Assembly: GCA_964574815.1 (NCBI GenBank) | Contig: CAZNPL010000015.1 | Span: 62,001 to 126,000 of the forward strand | From: CAZNPL01 sp964574815 | GTDB lineage: Bacteria; Planctomycetota; Phycisphaerae; UBA1845 | DNA length: 64,000 nt | Direction of reading: 5' to 3' | Notes under the pieces: generated by a model | Databases searched by the model: none | The model's input: the letters and a program-made list of their open reading frames with translations, nothing else | What the model was told of the DNA's origin: nothing | Part shown: positions 35,691 to 44,473 of the stretch, in pieces | How positions within the stretch are numbered: position 1 is the stretch's first letter | Layout of the letters: each line of letters opens with the position of its first letter | Made by a program: the position numbers and the translations under genes

Positions 35691-38600
35691 ATGTACCGAA
35701 AGCGTACATACAACACAATAGCCTTGGGGGTTCGTCACCGGCGGAAAGCGCGGCCGGGCACGGTGCTGGTCATGGTGGTGGCCATGCTCTCCGCGCTGTT
35801 CATCGTGGGGGCGGTGTTCCTGTCCTCGGTGACTTTCGAAAGTTCCTCGATCGCGAAGACGGAGCGCGTGGAGAAGCGCTGCACGGTGATCGATCAGTTA
35901 TCGCGTGAGATTCGGGCCGAGCTGAAACGCGGCTTCCTCGGTAACGACGGGAAGGCGTGGAACCGGGACGATACCGTTGCGGGGATCGGCAACGACACTT
36001 ACGGCGAAGTCGCGGGCGTCCATCCGCTGATTGCCTCGATTGAGCCATACACACCGAATCCGGGGTCAGCACAGCCGGATTACCACTGGTACCAGTCGTC
36101 GGACCTGGAGATGACCTTACGAGGTGAGTCCAGGGTTGGCGCGGTTGTCGACACCTCATCCACGGCAGACGCGACGAATCTGGTTCATATCAACGCTCCT
36201 CTGGCGGAAGGGCCGGCGGCGACCCCCGGTTATCCAGTCTTTGACATGATCAGGTTCGATTCGCCGGAATGGATCGAGACGCTCGAGGGTGACACTCATC
36301 TTGAGGCGAGTCTCAGCCCAATCGGCAAGATCGAGGTTTATCGCCGAGACGCCGACGGCGACGGGGTATGGGATAGCTACGAGTATCGGCTTCCGGAGGA
36401 TCGCTATCCGTTATTTGTACGCGGCGACCTGGCCGACCAGCTTCGCCAGCCGGATTTCGACATTCAGGACCAACCACGAGGGCTGGCGCTTGACGTAAAC
36501 GATCCGGACTTCGGCGCCGATGCCGTATTCTACAGCATCCGTGTGATCCCCCACGGGGGCATGGTCAATGTCGCTCACGGCCACCGGACGTTGCTGGAGG
36601 CCGCCGTGACGCCCGACGTGGACTGGGACGGCGACGGCACGGTAAACGAAGGCTTCGATTACAGCACTTTCCTCGCCGGGCCGTACGTACCCGAGGGGGA
36701 GGAGATCTGGCTTCGTCGCCGCTACATGCTGCCGCCTAATGAACCCGTTCTGTCGAAGCTGCAATCGCGCGAGTTGAGTGCGACGCTCAACGGCGCGTTT
36801 GTGATGGCAGGCGACGACGTTCGCTGGTGGCCCTACGACACCGGACTTAACGGGTCAGATGTGACGACGATCGACGACGGCAGACCGAACGACACTGACT
36901 TCGACTGGCTCGACCGCGTGGATTTCGACCGTGTCGGATTCGATGCCTACGCCTATCGACAGCTTATCACGACGGCAAGTCACGACGACCAGTTGATGCG
37001 CATGGGGAGGGACGCGGGCGTCGATTGGGCGGATCGTATCGTGAACAACCCGGCCGAGTACTCCCTCGACGAGTGGCCGGACGATACCGACCCTGACAAC
37101 CCGCTTCGTGCCCGCCTGAAGGTGAGCCTGCCAGGGCTCGTCCAGAGGCTGCTGCTGGAGTCGGGCGATGTCTTGTTCGATTTTGATACCAATCCACGGT
37201 CCCCGTACAACCCCGAGATCGGCGGCCCGCTTGTTGACGCCATTGGAGACCCCAGGCTGCCGGACGCCATTCGGACGCGCTTCATCCAAACCATTCGTGA
37301 CGCGTTCACGCTGATGCTCAGGAATGTGGACGACCCCAACCGTAACGGCACCAATTGGCAGTCGGACACGAATGACCAGGACATTGTCGCTGAAACGGCG
37401 GCCGGGCTGACTGCCAACCTGATTGACTTCGTCGATAGCGACGATTCACCCACGAGGGTGGAAATCGCAGGGACGGCCACGGGACTGGGCGGACAACCGT
37501 CGTATGTCTACGGCTACGAGCGGCAGCCGTTTATCACGGAGGTCTATGCGGCGGACGATGGCAGCGGGAACATGATTTACGCGGTCGAACTGTTCAACCC
37601 TTATCCGGAACCCATCGATCTTTCGGAATACTGGATCGCAACTGAAGACACGGACCCGGAACTTTACAACGTCAATTTGAACGGGCAGATTGGCGGGCAG
37701 AGTTTTCTCGTTGTATCCAACAACCTGGGGGCGTTGGGTCTCGCGGGCGGCATTCCGCAGCAAGAGGACACGGATTTGGACATCGACGTCCCGGGAGGTC
37801 AAAGCAAATTCATGCTGCTCCGGCGGTTCACGATGCCGGTAAACCGGTTAAGACGATGGATCATCGCCGACTGGATGTCAGTACCGGGCAATTTCGGTCA
37901 AGCTGGAACACCACTATCGATTCGGCGCGATACCGGCGGAAGTGTGGGCGGGAGCTCGATTCGCGGCGGTGGCGGTAGCGGCATCCCATGGCTCGCCCCG
38001 GTCGAGAATTACGCGGGACAAGGAGACAACTCGGATAACCTCGGAGCTCATGCTGGCTTCGGAACCCCCCGGCCGGTAGAGTTATATCTGGCGAATTCGG
38101 GCAACATGGCAACAGCGTTTCCGACTACCGGGACGTTGCTCCTACTGCCCCGCTATGCCCATCGGTCCTACGATTGGACCGATTTCGATTCGGCCGTAGA
38201 CTTGCCGATAACAGCCCGATTGGGGCAACATGGCTTGAAGGTCGACAACGGCCGGATGCCGGTGTTTGATACGGATCAGGCAACGGATGAGCTCGCTCAC
38301 GGCGATGATGGTGACCCCGCGACGCTGGAATTGAGCGTTCCCTGGGGTCAGTTGGTGTTTGATTACTTCACGGCCCTGCCGCTCGATAATAAGTATGATC
38401 TGAGCGACACCCCGACAGACAGCGAGACCACCAAGATCGAAGGCTGGATGCCAACGGTCGATCAGGGCGGGCTGCGCGTCCAGGGACGTATTGATCTTAA
38501 CTCCGCGCCGTGGAAGGTGCTCGCCGGCCTGCCTCTGGTGCCCTCACGCGCGTTTGATTGGCCGCCGGTTCAGACGCAGCGTGGAGCCAGGCCACAGCCG

Positions 38601-39137
38601 AATCCCGTCATACAGAAACTGGAGACGGCGGCGGGCCTTGACCGAACCCGCGTGACGCCGCTTGGTGAGGAATTGGCAAGGGCAATCGTTGCATACCGCG
38701 AGGGCCGCAATATCACCATGACGACTGGCGCAGCCGTCGGGCTGACCGGCGACTACGGCGACGGCACGCGAGCACGCACCGGCAGCGGTTTTCTCACGGT
38801 GGGCGAGCTCGCCAACGTGCGCCACGCGGCCGCGAGCACCGGCGCGTTTCGTGTCGATGGTGGAGCCGCTTCCTTTGAAGGACAGGACCCGTCGAATGAC
38901 GACTACATCAGCGCCGTTGCGAAGCTGGTCGCCCTCGGCGACTGGGTGACGACTCGCTCGCACGTGTTCACCGTTTACGGCACGCTTCGCGGGGTGGGGG
39001 AGAAGTCGGCCGTCGATCAGCGGGCCATCCGGTTCCAGGAGACCTTCGACCGGCTGCCCAGCCTCCGCAACAACCTGCTGCCCAAACGCATCGGACCGCG
39101 CATCGTCGGCCCGTACGCACAGGCCGGCCGCGATTGA
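35691..39137 (+). CDS. very large GspK-like pilus/secretion protein
   Basis: A 1148-residue protein. The N-terminus has one hydrophobic helix (TVLVMVVAMLSALFIVGAVFLSSVTF, about 22-48) without a clear class III Glu, as in GspK/PilX proteins. Around residue 933 is RIDLNSAPWKVLAGLPLVP, matching the GspK signature (NLNTAP..VL.AL), with helical segments nearby. Normal GspK is about 330 residues; here some 850 residues of Asp-rich, beta-like sequence lie between the helix and the signature. ATG 35691 has AGGGG about 10 bases upstream; TTG 35682 is the alternative. As last gene of the cluster it could cap the pseudopilus tip. Confidence 0.78.
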   Translation: MYRKRTYNTIALGVRHRRKARPGTVLVMVVAMLSALFIVGAVFLSSVTFESSSIAKTERVEKRCTVIDQLSREIRAELKRGFLGNDGKAWNRDDTVAGIGNDTYGEVAGVHPLIASIEPYTPNPGSAQPDYHWYQSSDLEMTLRGESRVGAVVDTSSTADATNLVHINAPLAEGPAATPGYPVFDMIRFDSPEWIETLEGDTHLEASLSPIGKIEVYRRDADGDGVWDSYEYRLPEDRYPLFVRGDLADQLRQPDFDIQDQPRGLALDVNDPDFGADAVFYSIRVIPHGGMVNVAHGHRTLLEAAVTPDVDWDGDGTVNEGFDYSTFLAGPYVPEGEEIWLRRRYMLPPNEPVLSKLQSRELSATLNGAFVMAGDDVRWWPYDTGLNGSDVTTIDDGRPNDTDFDWLDRVDFDRVGFDAYAYRQLITTASHDDQLMRMGRDAGVDWADRIVNNPAEYSLDEWPDDTDPDNPLRARLKVSLPGLVQRLLLESGDVLFDFDTNPRSPYNPEIGGPLVDAIGDPRLPDAIRTRFIQTIRDAFTLMLRNVDDPNRNGTNWQSDTNDQDIVAETAAGLTANLIDFVDSDDSPTRVEIAGTATGLGGQPSYVYGYERQPFITEVYAADDGSGNMIYAVELFNPYPEPIDLSEYWIATEDTDPELYNVNLNGQIGGQSFLVVSNNLGALGLAGGIPQQEDTDLDIDVPGGQSKFMLLRRFTMPVNRLRRWIIADWMSVPGNFGQAGTPLSIRRDTGGSVGGSSIRGGGGSGIPWLAPVENYAGQGDNSDNLGAHAGFGTPRPVELYLANSGNMATAFPTTGTLLLLPRYAHRSYDWTDFDSAVDLPITARLGQHGLKVDNGRMPVFDTDQATDELAHGDDGDPATLELSVPWGQLVFDYFTALPLDNKYDLSDTPTDSETTKIEGWMPTVDQGGLRVQGRIDLNSAPWKVLAGLPLVPSRAFDWPPVQTQRGARPQPNPVIQKLETAAGLDRTRVTPLGEELARAIVAYREGRNITMTTGAAVGLTGDYGDGTRARTGSGFLTVGELANVRHAAASTGAFRVDGGAASFEGQDPSNDDYISAVAKLVALGDWVTTRSHVFTVYGTLRGVGEKSAVDQRAIRFQETFDRLPSLRNNLLPKRIGPRIVGPYAQAGRD

Positions 39138-39180
39138 TCATGGAGCCAGAATACCGGAGAGAGTACACCGTTTGAGCAGG

Positions 39181-39298
39181 GTGCCATGGGCCACGCGGGT
39201 CTTACCGGCGGGTAAGACCCAATTCGTCCGTGCAGTGACCGAGGGGAGACGCACGGGCAACCTCCGCCGCCGATGGCGGCTTCGTTCGCCCATGGCAC
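39181..39298. repeat. GTGCCATGGG-terminal palindromic element, full copy
   Basis: The element is 118 bp with terminal inverted repeats GTGCCATGGG (39181-39190) and CCCATGGCAC (39289-39298). An internal hairpin is GGGTCTTACC/GGTAAGACCC (stem 10), and a CCGCC...GGCGG segment is shared with the copy at 11881. It occupies most of the gap between the convergent GspK-like and ispG genes and could also act in transcript termination. Confidence 0.8.
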
Positions 39299-39368
39299 CC
39301 TTGTTGAATCCGCCCCAGGCTTCTGGTGCCACTTGTCCGGACCGTCTGTCTGACGAATACGTGAGTGA

Positions 39369-40571
39369 TCAGCGAACAACGCTTAAGGGAATTGAACCGT
39401 CCGCCCGCGGAAGCGGGTCCGGCGGGGCGATGTTGACGGCCGCGTTGGACAGTTGCGCCTCGCCGCGCTCGACCCGCTCGGCGAACCGCACGCACTCCTC
39501 GTACAACGCGTCGAGCATCTCGTCCTCGCTCACCGTCCGGGTCTGCTCGCCCTGAACGTAGATGATGCCGCGGCCTCGCCCGGCGAAGACGGCCACGTCC
39601 GCACCCTCGGCCTCGCCCGGCCCGTTCACGACGCATCCCATGACGGCCACCTTGACCGGCGTCTTGATCGTCGCCAGCCGCGTGCGCACGTCGGCCACCA
39701 GCTTAATGAGGTCGATCTCGATCCGGCCGCACGTCGGGCAGGCGATCAGCTCCGGCTCGACCCGGTTCCGCATCCCCAGCGAGCAGAGCAGTTCCTTGCC
39801 GTGCTCGACCTCGTGGATCGGGTCGGCCGCGTACGAGATGCGGATCGTGTCGCCGATGCCGGAGGCGAGTAAAGCACCCAGCGCCGCGATGGATCGCACG
39901 GCCCCGGTTTCCGGCGGGCCGGCATGCGTCAGCCCCAGGTGCAGCGGCAGATCGAACCGCTCGCTGGCCGCACGGTAGGCGTCGATGACGATCGTCGCGT
40001 CGATCGACTTCAGGCTGAGCACGACGTCGTGGAAATCGTTCTCGTCGAAGATGCGCAGGTAGTCTTCCAGCGTGGCGATCATCAGCGTCACGAGCCGGTC
40101 CCGCGGGCTTTCGGCCAGGTTCGCCTTCTGCGCCGCCCGCAGGTCTTTGTCCTGCCGCTCGACGACGCTACCTTCGTTGACGCCGACGCGGATGGGCAGG
40201 CCGCGCTCCTTGCAGGCCGCGATGACTCGATCGACCTGCTTGCGGTCTTTGATGTTGCCGGGGTTGAGGCGGATCTTGTGGACGCCGGCCTCGATGGCCT
40301 CGAGCGCCCGCTCGTAGTGGTAGTGCACATCGGCGATGATCGGCACGGGCGACTGGTCGAGGATGGCCGGCAGGGCTTCGGTATCCGCCTTCTTGGGTAC
40401 GGCCACCCGGACGAGATCGCACCCGCCCTCGGCCAGCCGGCGGATCTGCGCAACGGTCTCATCGATCTGGTACGTGTAGGTACTTGTCATCGACTGGACG
40501 GAGACGGGCGCAGCGCCCCCGATGAGCACACCGCCGACGTTGACCTGATGGGTGTTCTTGCGCGGAATCAT
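39369..40571 (-). CDS. ispG: 4-hydroxy-3-methylbut-2-en-1-yl diphosphate synthase
   Basis: A 400-residue iron-sulfur enzyme of the MEP isoprenoid pathway that converts MEcPP to HMBPP. Seen: the N-terminal TIM-barrel part with GGAAPVSVQSMTSTYT (about 20) and LVRVAVPKKAD, the barrel motif KIRLNPGNI (about 100) and RVGVNEGS. The C-terminal 4Fe-4S domain has ACPTCGRIEIDL (about 290) and MGCVVNGPGEA (about 330), giving the three cluster Cys residues. ATG 40571 yields the usual N-terminus; a TTG at 40598 would add nine residues. It is convergent with the pilus cluster and monocistronic as far as seen. Confidence 0.96.
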   Translation of the reverse strand: MIPRKNTHQVNVGGVLIGGAAPVSVQSMTSTYTYQIDETVAQIRRLAEGGCDLVRVAVPKKADTEALPAILDQSPVPIIADVHYHYERALEAIEAGVHKIRLNPGNIKDRKQVDRVIAACKERGLPIRVGVNEGSVVERQDKDLRAAQKANLAESPRDRLVTLMIATLEDYLRIFDENDFHDVVLSLKSIDATIVIDAYRAASERFDLPLHLGLTHAGPPETGAVRSIAALGALLASGIGDTIRISYAADPIHEVEHGKELLCSLGMRNRVEPELIACPTCGRIEIDLIKLVADVRTRLATIKTPVKVAVMGCVVNGPGEAEGADVAVFAGRGRGIIYVQGEQTRTVSEDEMLDALYEECVRFAERVERGEAQLSNAAVNIAPPDPLPRADGSIPLSVVR

Positions 40572-40598
40572 CAGCCCGTACCGCCCTCCGATCGACAA

Positions 40599-40937
40599 GG
40601 ATTCTTAGTCCCCACCCCGGATGGTGTCAATCGCGAGGCGCACTGGCCCACGTCCTCCGGACGTGGGTCCACGATTGCCATGGGATCACCAAGCCGGAAG
40701 AGAATCGCGAACCCACCCTGAAACAGGGTGGCCCACGTCCTCCGGACGTGGGTTCGCGATTGGCGCAGGAACACCGGGATAGACGGAACCGCGAACCCAC
40801 CCTGAGACAGGGTGGGCCACACGTCCGCGCTCGACGCGGACGCACGGCCGCCAGCGAAACGATTACGGTGCCTAAGCATCGCGAGTGCACCACAAGAACA
40901 GAATGGACGACTCCATTAATGCTGATATGCTCTGTCC
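40599..40937. repeat. REP-like palindrome array, left of transposase
   Basis: This 339-bp gap holds REP-type units with stem CCCACGTCCTCCGGACGTGGG (40648-40668 and 40733-40753) and alternating units CCCACCCTGAAACAGGGTGG (40713-40732) and CCCACCCTGAGACAGGGTGGG (about 40797-40815), joined by CGCGA/GATTG linkers. The segment 40644-40732 is repeated almost exactly at 41549-41637. No gene is seen in it. Confidence 0.85.
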
Positions 40938-41518
40938 ATGCCGCTTTACCTGAAACGCCACAACCAGCCGGGGCACACGCACTTCTGGACGATCTCCTGC
41001 TATCGTCGGCTGACCTTCTTCTGGCACGACGACATGAAACGCGTCGTCATCGATGCCTTTCGGCATCTTCAAGGGGATTTTGGGGTCTGTCTGGTCGGCT
41101 ACGTCATTATGCCTGATCATGTCCATGCTCTGATCTATCCACACGCGCCCGGGTCGGACGACCCCGTGCCTGTTTCGACGCTTCTCCACACCTTCAAACA
41201 GCGAGTGGGGTTCTATGGTAAACAGGCACTGCGGCATTATTGGGAGGAGAATGGCGGGTTGTGGTCAGACCCCTGAACGATTGGGCGCAAGGTCGATTCG
41301 ATAAGCGTTCCCTGTGGAGCAAGCGCGGTTACGATTTCAACGTTGACCGCCGCGAGACGCTCATCAAGAAGCTCGACTACTGCCACAAGAACCCGATCAC
41401 GCGCGGGCTCGTCGACAGTGCGGACCAATGGCCGTGGAGCAGCTTCCGCTATTACGAGATGAACGACCGCTCCACACTCGCGATGAACTGGGACGGGTGC
41501 TGGCCGATAATCTGGTAA
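40938..41518 (+). pseudogene. REP-associated tyrosine transposase (RAYT), frameshifted
   Basis: Two overlapping frames together match one Y1/HUH-type TnpA_REP protein. Frame 1 (40938-41276) has HTHFWTISCYRRLTFF and the metal-binding HUH motif in IMPDHVHALIYP. Frame 2 (41240-41518) has LIKKLDYCHKNPITRGLV, with the likely catalytic Tyr, and QWPWSSFRYYEM. They join within GACCCCTGA (about 41269-41277): loss of one C from a C run, or a -1 slip, accounts for the break. As written, no single polypeptide contains both HUH and Tyr, so the gene is probably inactive. A programmed frameshift or a sequence error is possible. REP arrays flank it on both sides, as is usual for RAYTs. Confidence 0.85.
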
Positions 41519-41544
41519 TGGACACGAGCGACGCGTACGAGCAG

Positions 41545-41640
41545 GGGGTGGCCCACGTCCTCCGGACGTGGGTTCACGATTGCCATGGGATCACCAAGCC
41601 GGAAGAGAATCGCGAGCCCACCCTGAAACAGGGTGGGCCA
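41545..41640. repeat. REP-like palindrome pair, right of transposase
   Basis: This is a head-to-head pair of REP units: stem CCCACGTCCTCCGGACGTGGG, then a linker, then CCCACCCTGAAACAGGGTGGG. Positions 41549-41637 repeat 40644-40732 with only two mismatches that I can see, so the transposase is bracketed by 89-bp direct repeats. Confidence 0.88.
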
Positions 41641-41665
41641 CCCGCGCGCACGATCGCATCTTTCA

Positions 41666-41725
41666 CTAAAAGCCGAACCCGCGTTCCCGTGGCGGCCTGC
41701 TTGGCTGCCGCGGGGCGCGGGTTCG
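41666..41725 (-). terminator. rho-independent terminator of the 41759-44065 gene
   Basis: On the minus strand a long hairpin (outer stem CGAACCCGCG/CGCGGGTTCG, 41674-41683 with 41716-41725; inner stems CCCGTGGC/GCCGCGGG and GGCC/GGCT; loop TGCTT) is followed by CTTTTAG. It lies 34 bases after the stop of the minus-strand gene. Confidence 0.7.
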
Positions 41726-41758
41726 ACTTTGTGCAGAGGAGGTTTGTGAATACCCGAT

Positions 41759-44065
41759 TTAGCCGCTGCCGCCGGAATCGCCGGTGCTTGCGACGCTTTG
41801 CTCGGACTCTTTCAGAGCGGCCTCGTACTTCGCGAGGGCGTCGGTAACGGCCTTGCCGCCTCGGCCGTTGGCCAGCTCAACCGCTTTCTTTTGAAGCTTG
41901 ACGGCCTTCTCGACATTCCCGGTCCTGAACTCGGCCAGTGCGAGTGTGTCTACGTATGCCCAGTTCTTGTAACTGGTCAGTTCGTTCGAGCGCCGCGACC
42001 ATTCCAGCGCGACATCGTCATAGCGCTTCTTGTATTGATCCTCAGTCAGCAACGCCCAGGCGAAGTTGTTCAACGCAAGTGGACTTTCGTGCATCTTCTT
42101 GAAGAGCTTGCCGGCGCACGCGTGGGCGGCCTCCTCATCGTTCTTGCCGACCGCGAGAATGTGGAACTTCGTCTGTAGCAGACTGACGTTGCCGGGGTCC
42201 TTCTGCAGAGACTCATTTGTGATCGCCAGTGCCTCGTCCCAGTTTCCACTCCTTTTCGCTTCGCTGAGGCGGCTTCTGCGCTCCTGCGACGCCATCTGCT
42301 CGTTCAGCATGCGGTTCGCCAGCTCGCCCACGTCGGGAATGCCGCTCACGCGGGCGGCAATGTGGAAGACGTTATCAGAGTGCTCGACCATCAGCGACGC
42401 CGTCGTCTTGGTCAGCATCGACTTGATCTGCTTCATCCACATCGCCTGCGGCATCGGCGCGAAGCGCTCGGCAAGGTCGACGCAGCGCCCGGCGTGAATA
42501 ATGACGGCCCGAGTCGTGTTCGCGGTCAGGTTCGCCAGCGTGTCGCCGAATGCATCGGAATCGAGGATGGATCGGCCTCTGGCGCGGGCTTCAATCGCCC
42601 GCCGCATGGCCGACTCGCTCGACGCCATCAGCACATTGTTCTCGACGGTGGCGAAATGAATCGAAAACATGTTGGCGAAGTTGTAGGTTCGCACCTGATT
42701 GCCGTACATCTCGGTAGCGACGCCCTCCATGCCGGGCGCGCCGCTCGCCATGGTGGCCACGCCCAGAACCTGCGCCCAAAGAGCCTGCGACTTGGCCGGG
42801 TCGTGAACCGTGACGGCCGCTGCGACGTCCGGAATCGGAATCGGGCTCGGCGACGGCTCGCCGTCCGGCGGCAGGACGAACACGGCCATACTGATGATGT
42901 TCGCGAAAACCTCCCGCCCGAAGTCGAGGAACGTCACGATCGGCTTCGCATCGGGGTCGGCGGACATTGCGGATTTGTAACGAGCGGATGCTTCGTTGAG
43001 AGCGCCGGCCATCACGGCGGCCGCGTCCTCCGGCACGAACGTCAACGTCTCGCGGCTGATGGGCGGGGTTCGCAGGAAGTTGAAGACGAGATTGTGATGG
43101 CCCTCATCGAGCCGCAGCGCCATCTCGAGGACGACGCCCTTTTCGGTGACGCCCAGATTGCCCATGAGCGATTGGAGCGCGTTGAGATCGAGAAGCGCCT
43201 GGGCCATCGCGATCTCGCGATTCTGCGTGCCCGCCCCGGCCATCATGGTGTTCAACATCGGCATGACCGGTTCGGCGTTCACGTAGAAGAAAAGGAACGA
43301 GTCGTCGCGATCTTCGACCGCTCTGGCGAATCCGTCGCTGTTGGCCAGCGAGCTCGAGATTCGGCCCTTGAGCCGCTCGACGACCTGGTCGATCTGTGCC
43401 CGCTCGGTGCCGATGATGACCAGCCGCGGGGTGAGCGTGATATACGCCTGCCCCTCGACGCTGTACGTCGGGAAGTTCTGAATCGGCTGTTCCGGTTTGC
43501 CGCCGATCGGGAGACCCGTTTCGATCATGCCTCGAATCACCTCGAGGTTGCCGGGATCGAACACGACGACGCCGGAGGGCATTTGCTTGAACGGGTCGAA
43601 GCCAGTGAGTGCGACGGCCGCACCGCGAATTCCAATCAGCTCCTTAACCAGTGCCGGACTGACGGCGACGCGTTTGCCCCCCTCGGCCGGAAGGTCGCCC
43701 TCCTTCGCGACCAGTCCCAGGCCGGTGAGCAGTTCGAGAACCCGGTCGCCGGGCCGCTTGATCTCGACGTAGGCCAGCGTGTGCGGCGGCATGAGCGCGG
43801 CGAAGTCGCTGCTGGCCAGCGCTTCCCGGCAGGCCGCCAGTCGCCGCCGGGCGCTGTCGGCCATCCAGCGATTGTCCCCGCGGGCCTCGTCTGCAACCTC
43901 CGCGTAGAGCTCGGCCGCTTTGGCGAAGTCGCCTTCGGCATGTTCGAGGTAGTACGCGCGGTAGTACTTGACCTCGGACGATTCGGCGCCGCTTGCGACA
44001 CCATGCCCGGCCACCACCAGCACGGCCGGCAAGACAAACTTAACGAATGGATGTAGGTACTGCAT
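41759..44065 (-). CDS. large secreted protein with TPR-like ends, unknown function
   Basis: A 768-residue protein with a signal peptide (residues 1-27, ending GVASGA). Residues 30-90 look like TPR helices (YYLEHAEGDFAKAAELYAEVAD). The middle 95-570 is an alpha/beta region starting MPPHTLAYVEIKRPGDRVLELL, resembling the DUF3352-type proteins common in planctomycetes as I recall them. From about 590 to 750 another TPR-like helical part follows (SGNWDEALAITNESLQKDPGNVS, then NNFAWALLTEDQYKKRYDDVA). GGAGG lies about 7 bases before the ATG and a strong terminator follows the stop, so it is a single-gene unit. Possibly a periplasmic scaffold; function unknown. Confidence 0.78.
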   Translation of the reverse strand: MQYLHPFVKFVLPAVLVVAGHGVASGAESSEVKYYRAYYLEHAEGDFAKAAELYAEVADEARGDNRWMADSARRRLAACREALASSDFAALMPPHTLAYVEIKRPGDRVLELLTGLGLVAKEGDLPAEGGKRVAVSPALVKELIGIRGAAVALTGFDPFKQMPSGVVVFDPGNLEVIRGMIETGLPIGGKPEQPIQNFPTYSVEGQAYITLTPRLVIIGTERAQIDQVVERLKGRISSSLANSDGFARAVEDRDDSFLFFYVNAEPVMPMLNTMMAGAGTQNREIAMAQALLDLNALQSLMGNLGVTEKGVVLEMALRLDEGHHNLVFNFLRTPPISRETLTFVPEDAAAVMAGALNEASARYKSAMSADPDAKPIVTFLDFGREVFANIISMAVFVLPPDGEPSPSPIPIPDVAAAVTVHDPAKSQALWAQVLGVATMASGAPGMEGVATEMYGNQVRTYNFANMFSIHFATVENNVLMASSESAMRRAIEARARGRSILDSDAFGDTLANLTANTTRAVIIHAGRCVDLAERFAPMPQAMWMKQIKSMLTKTTASLMVEHSDNVFHIAARVSGIPDVGELANRMLNEQMASQERRSRLSEAKRSGNWDEALAITNESLQKDPGNVSLLQTKFHILAVGKNDEEAAHACAGKLFKKMHESPLALNNFAWALLTEDQYKKRYDDVALEWSRRSNELTSYKNWAYVDTLALAEFRTGNVEKAVKLQKKAVELANGRGGKAVTDALAKYEAALKESEQSVASTGDSGGSG

Positions 44066-44473
44066 GGCAAGTCCTCCTCATGCTCGAGACAACTTTCGCC
44101 TTGTCCCATGAGCATCGCACATGGGCAGCGCGAGTGGAGCGCTGGCAACCGGAGACCGGCGGCCCCCGATGGTCGTCTATTCGTGCCTCGCCCCGCCGAT
44201 ATTTCTCGATCTGCGGGCTACAGCTCCATTATGCCGGCAGGACGGCCTGCAGAAGCCCGACGAGCCTGTAAGACGTTGTAATTTGCCGCCCGACCGAGTC
44301 GCCCCAGCCAGCGGCCGGTCGTTGAATTCATCTGTCTGACTTCGGTGGGCAAGTGCTCGCTCCGGTAATTGCCGCTTGGTGACGAAGGGTTTCGGCAGTA
44401 TCTTACCCATCCGCGGACCGCCCGGCGCGCACATGTCGTGAATGGCGGGTAGGGCATATTGGAGGGCAGCACG
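44066..44473. other. 408-bp divergent intergenic region
   Basis: This region separates the divergent TPR-type and TAXI genes. No convincing ORF, repeat or near-consensus promoter was found in it. It must hold promoters for both genes, but I cannot place them with confidence. Confidence 0.4.

Noticed and set aside
21906..39137. Plain type II secretion operon
   Set aside because: A PilT retraction ATPase and two PilB copies are present and no secretin or GspC/L/M is seen, so calling it a T2SS operon would go too far.
40644..40830. Possible CRISPR array
   Set aside because: Each unit is itself a hairpin in alternating orientation and the linkers are conserved, which is the REP layout.
42362..44056. 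564-residue plus-strand open frame
   Set aside because: Antisense to the secreted TPR protein with signal peptide, ribosome site and terminator; the shadow is Arg/His-rich without motifs.
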